Positions 1 to 9,882 of a stretch of 64,000 nucleotides of DNA are shown here, piece by piece. Below the pieces are notes generated by a model. It searched no databases, was not told where the DNA came from, and saw only the letters and a program-made list of their open reading frames with translations. The translations under genes were made by a program, and so were the position numbers. The stretch covers positions 610,501-674,500 of the forward strand of contig CM000687.1 in assembly GCA_000149225.2 (NCBI GenBank). Direction: 5' to 3'. This DNA is from Lachancea kluyveri NRRL Y-12651 (lineage: Eukaryota > Ascomycota > Saccharomycetes > Saccharomycetales > Saccharomycetaceae). Within the stretch, counting starts at the first letter, position 1; each line of letters begins with the position of its first letter.

Positions 1-2
1 CT

Positions 3-701
3 TTCAGAGATGCTAGTGTGAATGGTACTCCCGTTATGTGCCCAATGTTTTACGTGAAACCCGGGCTAGAATCCGTCTACAGCATTGAAGACCAATTTTA
101 TTTGGGACTACACGGACTATTAATTAAACCTGTTACAGAAGAAGGTGTAAAAAGTACTGAAGTATATTTCCCGCCAGGTATATTTTACGATTATGATTCA
201 TTTGAACCTATGACAGTTATATCGAGTGGGTATAAAACAGTTGACGCACCATTCAATAAGATCCCGATTTACCTAGAAGGCGGCCACATAATTACAAGGA
301 AAGACAGATATCGTAGGTCATCAAAATTGATGACTTACGATCCATATACTTTAGTTGTGGCACCAGGCATAGAGGGTCAAGCTACAGGCTGGCTTTATGT
401 GGACGACGGCGAAACGTTCGCTTATGAAAATGGTGCTTATTTGGAAGTAGAATTTTCGTTGCATAACGATATTCTCACATCAGTGGTAAAGCACATCTCT
501 ACGCTTGATATTTTAAATGATGTTCGCGTGGAAAAAATTCTGGTTGGTATCAATGATTCTATACAATTGAAAGATACTGTTAGTGTGAAACAGGGGGAAA
601 ATTACCGAGAGAGCAAAGTTTCGTTCAGTGATAATGGGAACTATGCTATTATAAACAACCCTCTTGTAAAGATTAGCAGTGACTGGGAAATTATTTTTTA
701 G
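3..701 (+). CDS. ROT2: Glucosidase II catalytic alpha subunit, C-terminal part (cut by window edge)
   Basis: The frame is open from the first bases and enters with a segment reading RDASVNGTPV, so the start lies outside the window. About 232 C-terminal residues are present. They match the distal beta-sandwich of glycoside hydrolase family 31 glucosidase II alpha, with a PPGIFYDYDSFEP segment and a terminal WEIIF. The enzyme trims the two inner glucoses from N-glycans in the endoplasmic reticulum lumen. The order ROT2-SLX1-MCX1 is the same as YBR229C-YBR228W-YBR227C of S. cerevisiae, which supports the call. The catalytic region is not visible here. Confidence 0.93.
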   Translation, partial: FRDASVNGTPVMCPMFYVKPGLESVYSIEDQFYLGLHGLLIKPVTEEGVKSTEVYFPPGIFYDYDSFEPMTVISSGYKTVDAPFNKIPIYLEGGHIITRKDRYRRSSKLMTYDPYTLVVAPGIEGQATGWLYVDDGETFAYENGAYLEVEFSLHNDILTSVVKHISTLDILNDVRVEKILVGINDSIQLKDTVSVKQGENYRESKVSFSDNGNYAIINNPLVKISSDWEIIF

Positions 702-762
702 GATATCCTCTATTTTTCTTCCATGCATTATATACACCTCCTCTCACATAACATCCTTATTA

Positions 763-1689
763 TTAATCATGACCTAGCAGCGCTTTTATTTTGGTGGAAT
801 GCTTAATAATTGTAGGCCATTGAACTTTCTGCTCGCAAGTTGGGCAAGTCCCCGACTTGGGTATCAATGTTCTGACATTGGTCTCATTGTTTAACTGTTC
901 GTCGTCCACAAAGACTCTGTGTAAGCAACCCAAATGTGAAATGAATTTGCAGTCCTTGTGGGGGCAAAATGCTATAAAAGGTTTCATGTTCTCGTCGTTA
1001 GAAGTATAATTAAAAGTTTGTTTACAGATGCCGCATTTTAGATCGCCATGGCATAACCTATCCTGGTAATACTCGTAAACAGATTTGTCATGCGCTATTA
1101 GCCCAAGATATAGCGACTCCACAAGTTTCATATTGCACTCAGCTATATTTATAATCAATTCATTACTATCTGTCCCAGCTATAGTGGGTAAATTATCTGA
1201 TTCAGAAACTTGTATGTTAAACTCGCCACCAATTTTAAATCTATTTTCCTCCCATGTAGAAAATATGTCCTTATCAAAAAACTGAACAGTCAACCCCATA
1301 TACTCAAAGTACGAGTGGCTTAAGAGAAGCCTGAGATTACCAAGTTTTTGGTGGATACTACGACCATTTGTTTTTGATTTCACGATTCTTTTGTCAGCGT
1401 CAATATACCGTGTTTGATAACTATGCTGCCAAGCGTGCTCAAATTGTAAGGCCGCTATCTTGTTAGGGAATCCATGAACACATAAGACCATCGCCCAGGG
1501 TCTAGTACCCTCCCTTTTTGTTCTATAGGCGCCACCTTTGTTTAATATTCCATTGTGCTGTCTAAGTCTTCTTATTGGGTTTGGAGTAGATCCGATGTAA
1601 AAAGATTGCTTCTTAGGGATTGATCGAAGTAGGTAGCAGCAGTAGAAATCTGGTACTTGATGAATTTTAGTGGTTTTCTTTTGACTCAT
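763..1689 (-). CDS. SLX1: Structure-specific endonuclease subunit Slx1
   Basis: This 308-residue protein is close to the roughly 304 residues of S. cerevisiae Slx1. The N-terminus carries a GIY-YIG nuclease core: YCCYLLRS near residue 17, FYIGST near 31 and RRLRQHNG near 40. The C-terminus has a cysteine/histidine-rich RING-like zinc domain, starting at CGIC near residue 218 and ending with CPTC. With Slx4, the family cuts branched DNA such as stalled forks and rDNA recombination intermediates. The start is the first ATG in frame. It is divergent from MCX1, with 135 bp between the two start codons. Confidence 0.95.
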   Translation of the reverse strand: MSQKKTTKIHQVPDFYCCYLLRSIPKKQSFYIGSTPNPIRRLRQHNGILNKGGAYRTKREGTRPWAMVLCVHGFPNKIAALQFEHAWQHSYQTRYIDADKRIVKSKTNGRSIHQKLGNLRLLLSHSYFEYMGLTVQFFDKDIFSTWEENRFKIGGEFNIQVSESDNLPTIAGTDSNELIINIAECNMKLVESLYLGLIAHDKSVYEYYQDRLCHGDLKCGICKQTFNYTSNDENMKPFIAFCPHKDCKFISHLGCLHRVFVDDEQLNNETNVRTLIPKSGTCPTCEQKVQWPTIIKHSTKIKALLGHD

Positions 1690-1824
1690 CTTGTATAATA
1701 CTTTTTTCCTAGAAAAAACTGGTTGTATGATCCGCGAAATGCATTAACACATTTACCGAATCCACTTGCAAACTTCACCCAAAAGTTAGAACGCATACAT
1801 ACACAAAGAAAAAGGAGGAGTTTA

Positions 1825-3336
1825 ATGATAAGGCTCGGTTTAAGAAAACTCCATAATTCGAGAGTAGTGCTGGCTGCCTCTGAGATGCTAGGCCATTCTC
1901 AAGTTGCCCAAACTCCATCACCCAGAGAACTGAAGGGCTTTCTGGATCAATACATTGTTGGTCAAACCACTGGTAAGAAGGTACTAAGCGTTGCAGTGTA
2001 CAACCATTATTTGAGGATTAACGACAAACAAAAAAGAATTGATGCTAGGTTGCAGAAAGAGCTGTTAGAGAAGGAAAGACAAGAGGATGACAAAAGCGAA
2101 CCTATTTATTCCGAAAGTAGTGAATCACAAGCTGGTTACCGAAACCTACAAAGACAGTTAAGTTTTGATTTAACTCAAGAAGATGAAGATCTAGAATTGT
2201 CTAAAAGTAACGTCTTGCTTGTTGGTCCTTCAGGTTCAGGTAAAACCTTGTTGGCTTCGACTTTGGCTAGAGTTTTGAATGTCCCGATCGCTGTTACCGA
2301 CTGCACCCAATTGACGCAAGCTGGGTATATTGGAGAAGATGTCGAAGTTTGTATTGAGCGGTTGTTGGCCAATGCCGATTACGATGTTAGTAAAGCTGAA
2401 AGAGGCATAATTGTACTCGATGAAGTTGACAAGTTGGCAAAGCCGGCTGCAAGCATCGGTACGAAAGACGTTTCTGGGGAAGGTGTTCAGCAATCTTTAC
2501 TAAAGATCTTGGAAGGCCATGCAGTTGAGGTACATGTAAAGAGACCTGTTAGTAAGAAGAAAGATGAAAAAAATAACCAAACAACAGCAAAGAGAGATGA
2601 AACTTTTGTTGTAGACACTTCGAACATTCTGTTCATGTTGATGGGTGCATTCGTTGGTTTGGATAAACATGTTGCCAAGAGGATTAATCAGTTGAAAAAT
2701 CCAGGCGAACAGACTGCTGAGGAAAAACAAGAAGAAATCAAGAAGTTGAGGTTCAGTAATACGATCGAACAAGTTGAATTGGAGGATGGTAAAAAAGTTT
2801 CTGCATTGAGTTTGGCAACACCAACAGACTTGGTCAGTTTTGGACTGATCCCAGAATTGATTGGCAGGGTTCCAATCATTACCGCTTTGGAGCCTTTACA
2901 GAAGGAAGATTTGTATCATATTTTAAAGGAGCCCAAGAACGCTTTGTTGAATCAGTATGAGTACATTTTCTCCCAGTTTGGTGTAAAATTATGCATTACT
3001 GAAAAGGCTTTAGTAAGAGTGGCCCAGTTTGCATTGCGTGAAGGCACTGGTGCAAGAGGTTTGAGAGGTATTATGGAAAGATTACTGTTGAATGTCAATT
3101 ACGAATGTCCGAATTCCGGGATCTCATATGTGCTGATCAACGAGGAGACTGTAAATACTCTGAAGCAAAGTGAGCATTCGTTGGCCGCACACGTTAATGC
3201 AAAGTATTATTCCAGAGGTCAAAGAGACCAATTTATTCAAGAAGTCTACGAAGAAGACGTAGCCCTAGGGAAAAAGTTAGATAGCGAATATGGCAGAACT
3301 CCAACTAGAGAGAAGGAAAGCGGAAAGAATTCGTAA
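1825..3336 (+). CDS. MCX1: Mitochondrial ClpX-type AAA+ unfoldase
   Basis: The frame is open from 1723, but the first in-frame ATG is at 1825. That start gives MIRLGLRKLHNSRVVL, a basic amphipathic leader typical of mitochondrial import, and a 503-residue protein (about 520 in S. cerevisiae). A Walker A motif GPSGSGKT lies near residue 134 and a Walker B motif IIVLDEVDK near 195. The sensor and C-terminal segments GLIPELIGRVPII and GARGLRGIMERLL are typical of ClpX. No N-terminal zinc-binding domain is evident, as in yeast Mcx1, which is known to activate haem-synthesis enzyme Hem1. It lies between SLX1 and the YBR225W-type gene, as in S. cerevisiae. Confidence 0.94.
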   Translation: MIRLGLRKLHNSRVVLAASEMLGHSQVAQTPSPRELKGFLDQYIVGQTTGKKVLSVAVYNHYLRINDKQKRIDARLQKELLEKERQEDDKSEPIYSESSESQAGYRNLQRQLSFDLTQEDEDLELSKSNVLLVGPSGSGKTLLASTLARVLNVPIAVTDCTQLTQAGYIGEDVEVCIERLLANADYDVSKAERGIIVLDEVDKLAKPAASIGTKDVSGEGVQQSLLKILEGHAVEVHVKRPVSKKKDEKNNQTTAKRDETFVVDTSNILFMLMGAFVGLDKHVAKRINQLKNPGEQTAEEKQEEIKKLRFSNTIEQVELEDGKKVSALSLATPTDLVSFGLIPELIGRVPIITALEPLQKEDLYHILKEPKNALLNQYEYIFSQFGVKLCITEKALVRVAQFALREGTGARGLRGIMERLLLNVNYECPNSGISYVLINEETVNTLKQSEHSLAAHVNAKYYSRGQRDQFIQEVYEEDVALGKKLDSEYGRTPTREKESGKNS

Positions 3337-3697
3337 GCCCTTGGACTTTTGAAGGTTTAGTGGTTTGTCCTTATATTTTGCATAAATACACCCAATGCAC
3401 ATTTTCTCTTTATACCCTTTCCCTTCTCATTATTGAGTATAATCCCTTAGGAAAGAAAAAAAAAATGAAGTGAAATAAAACTGAACAATTTTAAAAAAAA
3501 TAAAGGAGACCATATTTTCATTTGTTTTTTCTCTTTCATTCTTTCTTTCATTCTTTTTATTTTTTTTTTCTGTTACATAGAGGAAACGGAGAAAAATAGA
3601 TGAATAAATAAGTAAGCCTTGCCGGTAAGGCAAATAAAAGACACGTTGTCGAAGAAAGTAGGTAATGCATAAGGTTTGATCGAGAATTGGATTAGCA
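3337..3697. other. Convergent intergenic region, AT-rich
   Basis: This 361-bp gap separates the 3' ends of MCX1 and the YBR225W-type gene. It holds poly-A and poly-T runs and ATAAATA-type strings suited to 3'-end formation of both transcripts. I see no gene in it. Confidence 0.6.
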
Positions 3698-5016
3698 TCA
3701 AGCAATGCTGTCAGGTTTTTTCGCAGTTACTACGATAACTCTCATAGCGCCTGCATTGTCGTCAATCTTACCCATATGTTCTTCAACAAATCTTTTTGGT
3801 AAAGTGGCTGGATTTGTTCCCTCTGGAATCTTGCTTGGGTGATTCAGAAAAGTTTTCGTTACGTGGTCAAAGTGATAAGCCGATAGGAATTCAAACATCA
3901 TACCCATATCGGTGGTAAGATCACCTCTTTTCAAACTCAAAACGGTATAATTGACATCTATAAAACCGACTTCTTTAAAAATTGGTAAAAGATGGACCAG
4001 GGGGAAAACTTGGAGCCCCCTGCGAACAGCTTCAAGGCTGATGGCATCGTAGATCGCCTTCATTTCGATTGTCGTTGGAAACTCTTTGGCCAGCTTCTCC
4101 TCATCTCCTTGGCATGCATTTGAAATTTTCAAGTCATGTACAATGGTTTGTAAAAATCCACCAGGGATCACACAACGAAGGGCTTCTGATAAAAAAAGCT
4201 TCCATTGGCTTCGGCGCAAACCAAACCAAATGCTTGGACATAAGATGCATGGGAAAGAATTATCTGCGAAGGGTAGCTTGATGCGTATTCGCTCGTTTTC
4301 ATATTTGGCAAATTTGTCCAGTGGCTGATTGTTCTTGTCGGAGCTACCCATAACGGCGGACCTAGAATTTGGGGGTAGAGATATGGTTTTAAAATTACTC
4401 AAAATTTTGGAATAGTATTCTTCTAACCAACGGTTTTGGATTGAAATGTTTATTCTATCGCTGACAAGTGGCGGTAAGGAATCCTGAGAAGAGGGAGTGT
4501 TAGAATTCGCATCTGCAGAGCTTGATCTTTTTTTCAAAAGATTGGCTATACCAGAAGTTCCTGCGGCAGCTGCCTTCATAAACTTATTGGTGGATTTTTT
4601 TTTCTTTTTCTTGAAAGTTGGAGGAGATTGGCCGGTGTTATCGACGGACTCTGGTGTCAACAGTGGTGTTATGGAGGACACCAAAGATTTGATACTTTTA
4701 GGTTTTTCCTTTAGAAGGCTTACATCGCGGCCCATGACGTCGAAGACTGAGCCTAGGACCGGCTGGGATTTGGAGTCACCGAATACATCAGACCCCAGAT
4801 TTTCGTCATGCAAAGATGGTATCATACTCTTCATAGGTGGTCTGGTACTGGAAGGTATGCTCTTCGTACTCGAGGGGCCGGAAGCAACCGAAGATCCCGG
4901 GGTAGTCTCAGCTTCTTTAGTTATTTTGTTATCGTGTTTAATTTCACTAATATTATCGTTGTTATTATTGCCGAAAGTGCTACTTTTATCATTTTTAATT
5001 TTGATGTCGCTGTAGA

Positions 5017-5070
<54 letters not shown>

Positions 5071-6280
5071 CATTATTATTATTATTGTCATTGTCATTAT
5101 TAGTGGTATTATCGTTGCTGTCATTATTGTCCTTGTTGTCACCAGTGGTTGGAATATTAAACGGTTCTTTCATGTCATCAGTATCACTCGAAGGGGTAGT
5201 GACAGTAGAGCCAGAGAGATCATCAGAGGCCCACGGAGAAAAGTCCAATACAAAATTTGCTATGTTCAAGTTCGGTTCGTCATAAGCCACCTGCCAACTG
5301 GTGTGGTCACTTGTGTCATCATCATTGATGAGCAAGATATCGATATCCTGGGTCGGGTTTGCAGAATAGTTTCTTGTGGAATTAGAACCAGTGGAAACTC
5401 TAGACAGATTGTATTCGTCTTCTTCATCCAAAATCAACAGATCTCTGCGAGATGAAGAGCAGGACTTTCTATCGTACAGCCACTGTACAACGTCTCCAGA
5501 AAAGAGAATGGAATGATTCTGCGAAAGAAACTTAGTTGACTGAGCAAACCACAGCTGAACCAAATCATCGATATCATTGTAAGTGACACCTTCTGTGTAA
5601 GACGGGTAATTCTCGTACGGTTCTCCCCGAGAGCTTGTAGAAGCAGCAGCAGCGGCAGCAGGGGCGCTGGGATCGCCGACATGCGCGTATTTCTTGGAAG
5701 TGTTGTAGGCCTCCAAGAAATCCACAAAAGAGCGCAGCCTTTTGGAAGCCATGGTAAGCGATTCCTCCGGTGGCGATTGAGAGTTGAAGCTTAGAAAGGT
5801 ATCAAACTTTGCCAACAGTTTATTGTAACGAGGATCGTACAAGACCGGCCTTGTGTCGTCGCTTAACGGAGTGGTGAAATGCAAGGAGTGTTTTCTGGTA
5901 TGGAGAGAGGTCCCCACCTTTGGCAGTTCGTTCCACTTACGATGAAAAGTATCACTGAGACAAGTGGTGCCAGGATCGGACCTAGAGTATTCCAAAACAT
6001 GTTTTCCGGGAGATCCACTGGAAGAAGAAGAAGTACAGGTCACGCCCGAAGGAGAAGCTGCGAGCTTTGTCATTTTCCGACGTAGTTGGTCGTCCGGTGT
6101 ATTGCAGGAAGAAGCCGAAGAGCTTGAAGAAACAGACCTGCGTTGAGAGTTTTGGACATCAATGTCAGATTTAAGACGGGAAGACTGATGTGAAACACTT
6201 TTACGAGACAAGGACGAGCCCAGTCTCTGAGAAGGATCGGAAGGCGTTTCAACGTTATGATGCGGAAGGCCAGTTTGCAT
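3698..6280 (-). CDS. YBR225W-type protein with a methyltransferase-like C-terminal segment
   Basis: This 860-residue protein sits where YBR225W lies in S. cerevisiae (about 900 residues, function unknown). The first third is rich in serine and threonine. The middle contains a long asparagine tract written mostly as one repeated codon, visible as GTT repeats near 5014-5068 on the plus strand, and a lysine-rich segment near residue 560. The last 240 residues are the most protein-like. They contain LPFADNSF near residue 668, then EALRCVIPGGFLQTIV ending near 710, a pattern seen after motif I in class I S-adenosylmethionine methyltransferases. I find no GxGxG motif I upstream, so catalytic activity is doubtful. 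The start is the first ATG in frame. Confidence 0.75.
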
Positions 6281-7581
6281 ACGATTGCGAAAAGATTTTG
6301 ACGTTGCGTGTTGCGATACCTTGCGTTGAGATGTGTTACGTTGTACTCGTAAGTGCCAGCCTCTAGCGGGAGAGAGGGAAAAAAAAAAGAGACGAGTTAA
6401 CTAAAAGTAGATATTTGGGTAAAGATTTGGATAGGAAGTGAACTTCCATGGGGAGGCGTAATTGCCGCTGTTTATAAATTTACTCTTTTTAGGGATCTCA
6501 ACCAAGGGGCCGGGAGGGAGGGGGGACGCAACGGAGAAAAAGGATTAAATTTTTTAAGGGTTGAGAGTGCAGAAGAGAGTTCAACGTGACGTGTAAAGAT
6601 TGCCACCGTGTGGAGATGTGACTGTGCTTGTACTTGGGATTCATTTACGAATGCAAGCAGAAAAGCACAAGCGCAAGAACATACGTATATATATATATAT
6701 ATATACGTACACACGCACAAATATGCGGTGAGTACATGGCAATGCATAATCCAACTAGGTCCTCACATGTTGCGGGCCCGTAATCTCCTGCAGAGATGGC
6801 TAGAAGTTGGCTGCTTGACATGCCACGGTTTGAACACGCCGTGGCAACCCGATTCTCTGCTATTATTTTCCGCTCTCCTTTCTTGTTTTCTCCGTTTTCA
6901 TGACATGGAATTTTCCATGGTGAGTTCTTCGCATCAGATAAGTCTCTGTTTGCGAAAGCCGTCCGGCGGGTCTGGCACCAGAAGGAAGTCAGGCCATGCC
7001 TCAAGTACATGCAGACTGTGGTTTGGGATCGGTATCGGTATCGGCATGAGACCGCACTGCCATGTCCCTGATGTGCCGCCGTATATTGGTTGTGTGATGT
7101 ACTGTTGTTGAAACCGCAGGACGTGCGCATACCGACACCGACGGAGGTGGTGTTTGACCGCCGCCGCCGCCGCCACCATGCCGCGTCCGCATATGTATAT
7201 ACCTGTGTACGTACGTACGTCTATGTCACCATATACGCATATATCGCTCTTGTTGTTGAAACCCCCAAAAATCGGTGGCGAATTCCAAATGTTGAAATTG
7301 AAATGCAAGCGCTGCCGGAGAAAACCCCTTGTATCGGAGAAAAAGGGAACGAAGTTCAAGAAAATAAAAATAAAAACAAACAAACGGGCGTGGCAAAAAT
7401 CGCCCGTTCGGCGGCTGTTCCGGCAGCTGTGATAAAAAAACCCATGTTGAAATGCAAATGTAGAATAAAAGAAAAAGAAAAAACACTAGTCCAGTCCCGG
7501 ACTTTTGTTGGAAAAGTCCGGGTAACGTGCGCTTGTTGAAAATGCAATGTTGTCCTTCTCTCTCTCTCCCGCCCCTGGTCC
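6281..7581. other. 1.3-kb intergenic region with simple repeats
   Basis: This region lies between the start of the YBR225W-type gene and the 3' end of MET13. It contains a TA dinucleotide run (about 6685-6706), a GGTATC-type tandem (about 7027-7046), a CCG triplet run (about 7157-7174) and short ACGT repeats near 7210. Several overlapping open frames on both strands are low-complexity and have no recognisable domain. I read it as promoter and 3'-UTR sequence. Confidence 0.5.
6685..6706. repeat. TA dinucleotide microsatellite
   Basis: About ten TA units lie in the intergenic region upstream of the YBR225W-type gene, flanked by ACGTA on both sides. The tract may be length-polymorphic. Confidence 0.85.
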
Positions 7582-9390
7582 TCAGAATAGACCCTGTAAC
7601 AAGTCGAAAATCCTGTCCTTCTGGGAAACATAATCGTTGTCGACGATGTTGATCAAAACGTATCCGTCGATAATCTCTTGAAGAAGCTGCTCACTCTCTG
7701 TCTCTCCGTTCTCCTTGTAGTTTAGTTTCCACTCTTCTAAGATGTGGTAGAATTCCTCCTTCCAAGCCAGGAAGGAGACCTTTTCCACAATGGTTGGCTG
7801 TAGAACCTCTCTGCCGGGGTAGATCCCCCATGTGACCGCGTTAGCTTTGGAGTCGTCCGCGTGGTTAGACTCGAAACGGTCCTTGCCGTCCACGGCAAAA
7901 TATGTCAGCGTGGAATCGTCACCGACGGCGTCGACGAACCTTTTCAGCTTGTCCTTTGGTAGCAGGAATTCCAGGTAGTGCTTTTGGTAAACGTACCCGT
8001 TTGGTGGGCCCCATCCAAACACCGGATCCGTGGAGTTTGCGCCATTGATCTTTGGTTGGGAGTTGACGGTCAGAATCAAATGCCTGTTCAGCTCGACCAA
8101 GGAAGGCAATATCGTGTCGACTTCGTGGTTCAACGGGGTGTCGGACCATGGTAGACATTTCAAATCGCCGTGCAAATAATTGATCACCAACTGGGCAACG
8201 TCTTCCAAGGTCTTTGGCGTAGACCACAACTCTAAAGAACGTTTCACGGTTTGTCTGATCAACGAAGATCCACAAAGGTCTAGATCGCCAAACGCTGGAG
8301 ACGAAGAGTCACCGAATCTCCCGTTGGGGAATTCGTCGGCAGACCACTGCGAAGTTCTGGCAACGTAAGAGTAAGGCCTACGTTTCCAAAAGATTGGACG
8401 CACCATCTCGTTACGCCTTTGAGGGTTCAAGGATTTCCTCCAGGGCAAAGATTCGGAAGAGACGTTGCCGGAAACCTTTGCGGCTTGAGCATCGGCTGCC
8501 AATAAGCCGAGTCTCTCCAAGATCATGAGCGAGGCCTTTTCCAAATTCATCGTGTAGAGGTGTAGATGGGTCACGTATCCACTGTCCAACAACCTTTGAC
8601 ACATCTCTGAAAGTAGTTCAGTACCGATGTCACGGACAAGTTGGTCGTTTTCCCTCACCGGATCCAATCTTTCCAAAAAGTGTTGAGGGATGTTGATTTC
8701 GGACCAACTCGCTCTTCTCAAAAACGCAGCGTGTGAGGTGATTGGCATGATCCCTGGAATGATCGGAACTTGAATGCCAGCCGCACGGACTTTCGAACAC
8801 CAATCGATGAAAAGGTCGGCATCGTAGGACATCTGAGTGATGATAAAATCGGCACCGGCATCGACTTTCTCCTTCAAAAATCCAATCAGCTTATCCTTGT
8901 CATGCTCTTCTGGATGGCCCTCAGGGTACGCGGCCACACCGATGTCGAAATGGTCACCGTATTTCTCTCTGATGTACTTGACAAGATCCTTGGCATAACA
9001 GAAACCACCTTCACATGGTTTCCATTCGCTGGTGTTTAACGGAGGATCACCTCTCAAGGCCAAGATGTTTTGACAGCCCGATTCGTATGCCTTTTCCAAC
9101 GCTTCGTCGATCAGTTCCACGGGCATGTTGGTACACGTCAAATGCATGCACGTCTCCAGACCCAAAACGCTTTGGGTTGTAGAAACCAAGTCTGTAGACA
9201 ACTGCGAGAATCTTCCACCTGCATTCCATGTAATGTCAATGAACTGAGGTTGGGTTTGGTACATACGATCCATTCTGTCGTACAGGTTCTGTACACCTTG
9301 AGTCGTCTTGGGAACGAAAAACTCAAAGGAAAACGTCGGTTGACTACCCTTTGTTTCTCTGTTCTTTTGCAATTTCTCGGAGATTCTCAT
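7582..9390 (-). CDS. MET13: Methylenetetrahydrofolate reductase
   Basis: This 602-residue protein matches the two-domain eukaryotic enzyme (Met13 is about 600 residues). The N-terminal TIM-barrel half has SFEFFVPKT near residue 23, FIDITWNAGG, NILALRGDPP, FIITQMSYD and VPIIPGIMPI, which are flavin- and folate-binding segments of the family. The C-terminal half starts after RPIFWKRRPYSYVART and includes AVTWGIYPGREVLQPTIVEKVSF, the regulatory domain. It makes 5-methyltetrahydrofolate for methionine synthesis. The start is the first ATG. The gene is the YGL125W orthologue, yet it lies between YBR225W and YBR223C orthologues, as expected for unduplicated gene order. MET12 is a paralogue, but the sequence resembles Met13 more. 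Confidence 0.96.
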   Translation of the reverse strand: MRISEKLQKNRETKGSQPTFSFEFFVPKTTQGVQNLYDRMDRMYQTQPQFIDITWNAGGRFSQLSTDLVSTTQSVLGLETCMHLTCTNMPVELIDEALEKAYESGCQNILALRGDPPLNTSEWKPCEGGFCYAKDLVKYIREKYGDHFDIGVAAYPEGHPEEHDKDKLIGFLKEKVDAGADFIITQMSYDADLFIDWCSKVRAAGIQVPIIPGIMPITSHAAFLRRASWSEINIPQHFLERLDPVRENDQLVRDIGTELLSEMCQRLLDSGYVTHLHLYTMNLEKASLMILERLGLLAADAQAAKVSGNVSSESLPWRKSLNPQRRNEMVRPIFWKRRPYSYVARTSQWSADEFPNGRFGDSSSPAFGDLDLCGSSLIRQTVKRSLELWSTPKTLEDVAQLVINYLHGDLKCLPWSDTPLNHEVDTILPSLVELNRHLILTVNSQPKINGANSTDPVFGWGPPNGYVYQKHYLEFLLPKDKLKRFVDAVGDDSTLTYFAVDGKDRFESNHADDSKANAVTWGIYPGREVLQPTIVEKVSFLAWKEEFYHILEEWKLNYKENGETESEQLLQEIIDGYVLINIVDNDYVSQKDRIFDLLQGLF

Positions 9391-9496
9391 CGTCTCGTTC
9401 GTATTGTCGTTTTTGCTTCGAAACTCTTGTGCAGTCTCTACCTAGTACTATCCTTCTCGCTTGAATAGCTTCTGTAGACTACAGCACTAGTCACCG

Positions 9497-9505
9497 CTTT
9501 ATATA
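9497..9505 (-). promoter_or_regulatory. TATA box of MET13
   Basis: The minus strand reads TATATAAAG about 110 bp upstream of the MET13 ATG, a usual spacing for a yeast TATA element. Confidence 0.55.
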
Positions 9506-9529
9506 GTCATCCTGATCGTATATTTTTTA

Positions 9530-9536
9530 CACGTGA
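9530..9536 (-). promoter_or_regulatory. Cbf1-type E-box upstream of MET13 (proximal)
   Basis: The minus strand reads TCACGTG about 140 bp upstream of the MET13 ATG. This is the consensus for the Cbf1-Met4-Met28 activator of sulphur genes, which fits the gene. Binding is inferred. Confidence 0.6.
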
Positions 9537-9644
9537 AAATTTTTCCGCTTAAATCCTCCGGTCGGTGCTATACTCTCTTACGGTGGCTGCCATAATCTTA
9601 GTACCGCTCTACCCGGGTAGAAAAACCTTCCTATGTTGACACTG

Positions 9645-9651
9645 CACGTGA
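9645..9651 (-). promoter_or_regulatory. Cbf1-type E-box upstream of MET13 (distal)
   Basis: A second TCACGTG on the minus strand lies 115 bp upstream of the first, within the divergent MET13/TDP1 promoter (9391-9882). It is followed by a GATATGATATGATACGATACG micro-repeat. The rest of the 492-bp interval has a TATAAA near 9808 that could serve TDP1. Confidence 0.5.
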
Positions 9652-9882
9652 TATGATATGATACGATACGCGGCAGTCGTTGTATGTGATGCAGTATAGC
9701 ACCCTTCACGGGCCAAGGGCGTTTCGTAGATGGGTATTCGTATCCGTAAGTCCCCTTCTCTGTTTGCTCCATTCTCGTTCCCGCCGTTATTTGGTCCAAC
9801 AAGGGCCTATAAACGTATCCCACACCCCGGAAAACCTGAAAGTGGCCGATCACAGGGTGACAAATATAAACTGTTTATAGCT

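Noticed and set aside
6645-7539. Several overlapping frames on both strands between the YBR225W-type gene and MET13
   Set aside because: They are low-complexity, built on microsatellites (TA, CCG, GGTATC) and contain no recognisable domain.
9730-9882. Upstream extension of the TDP1 frame
   Set aside because: A TATAAA lies inside it and the sequence is not conserved; the ATG at 9883 aligns with the yeast N-terminus.
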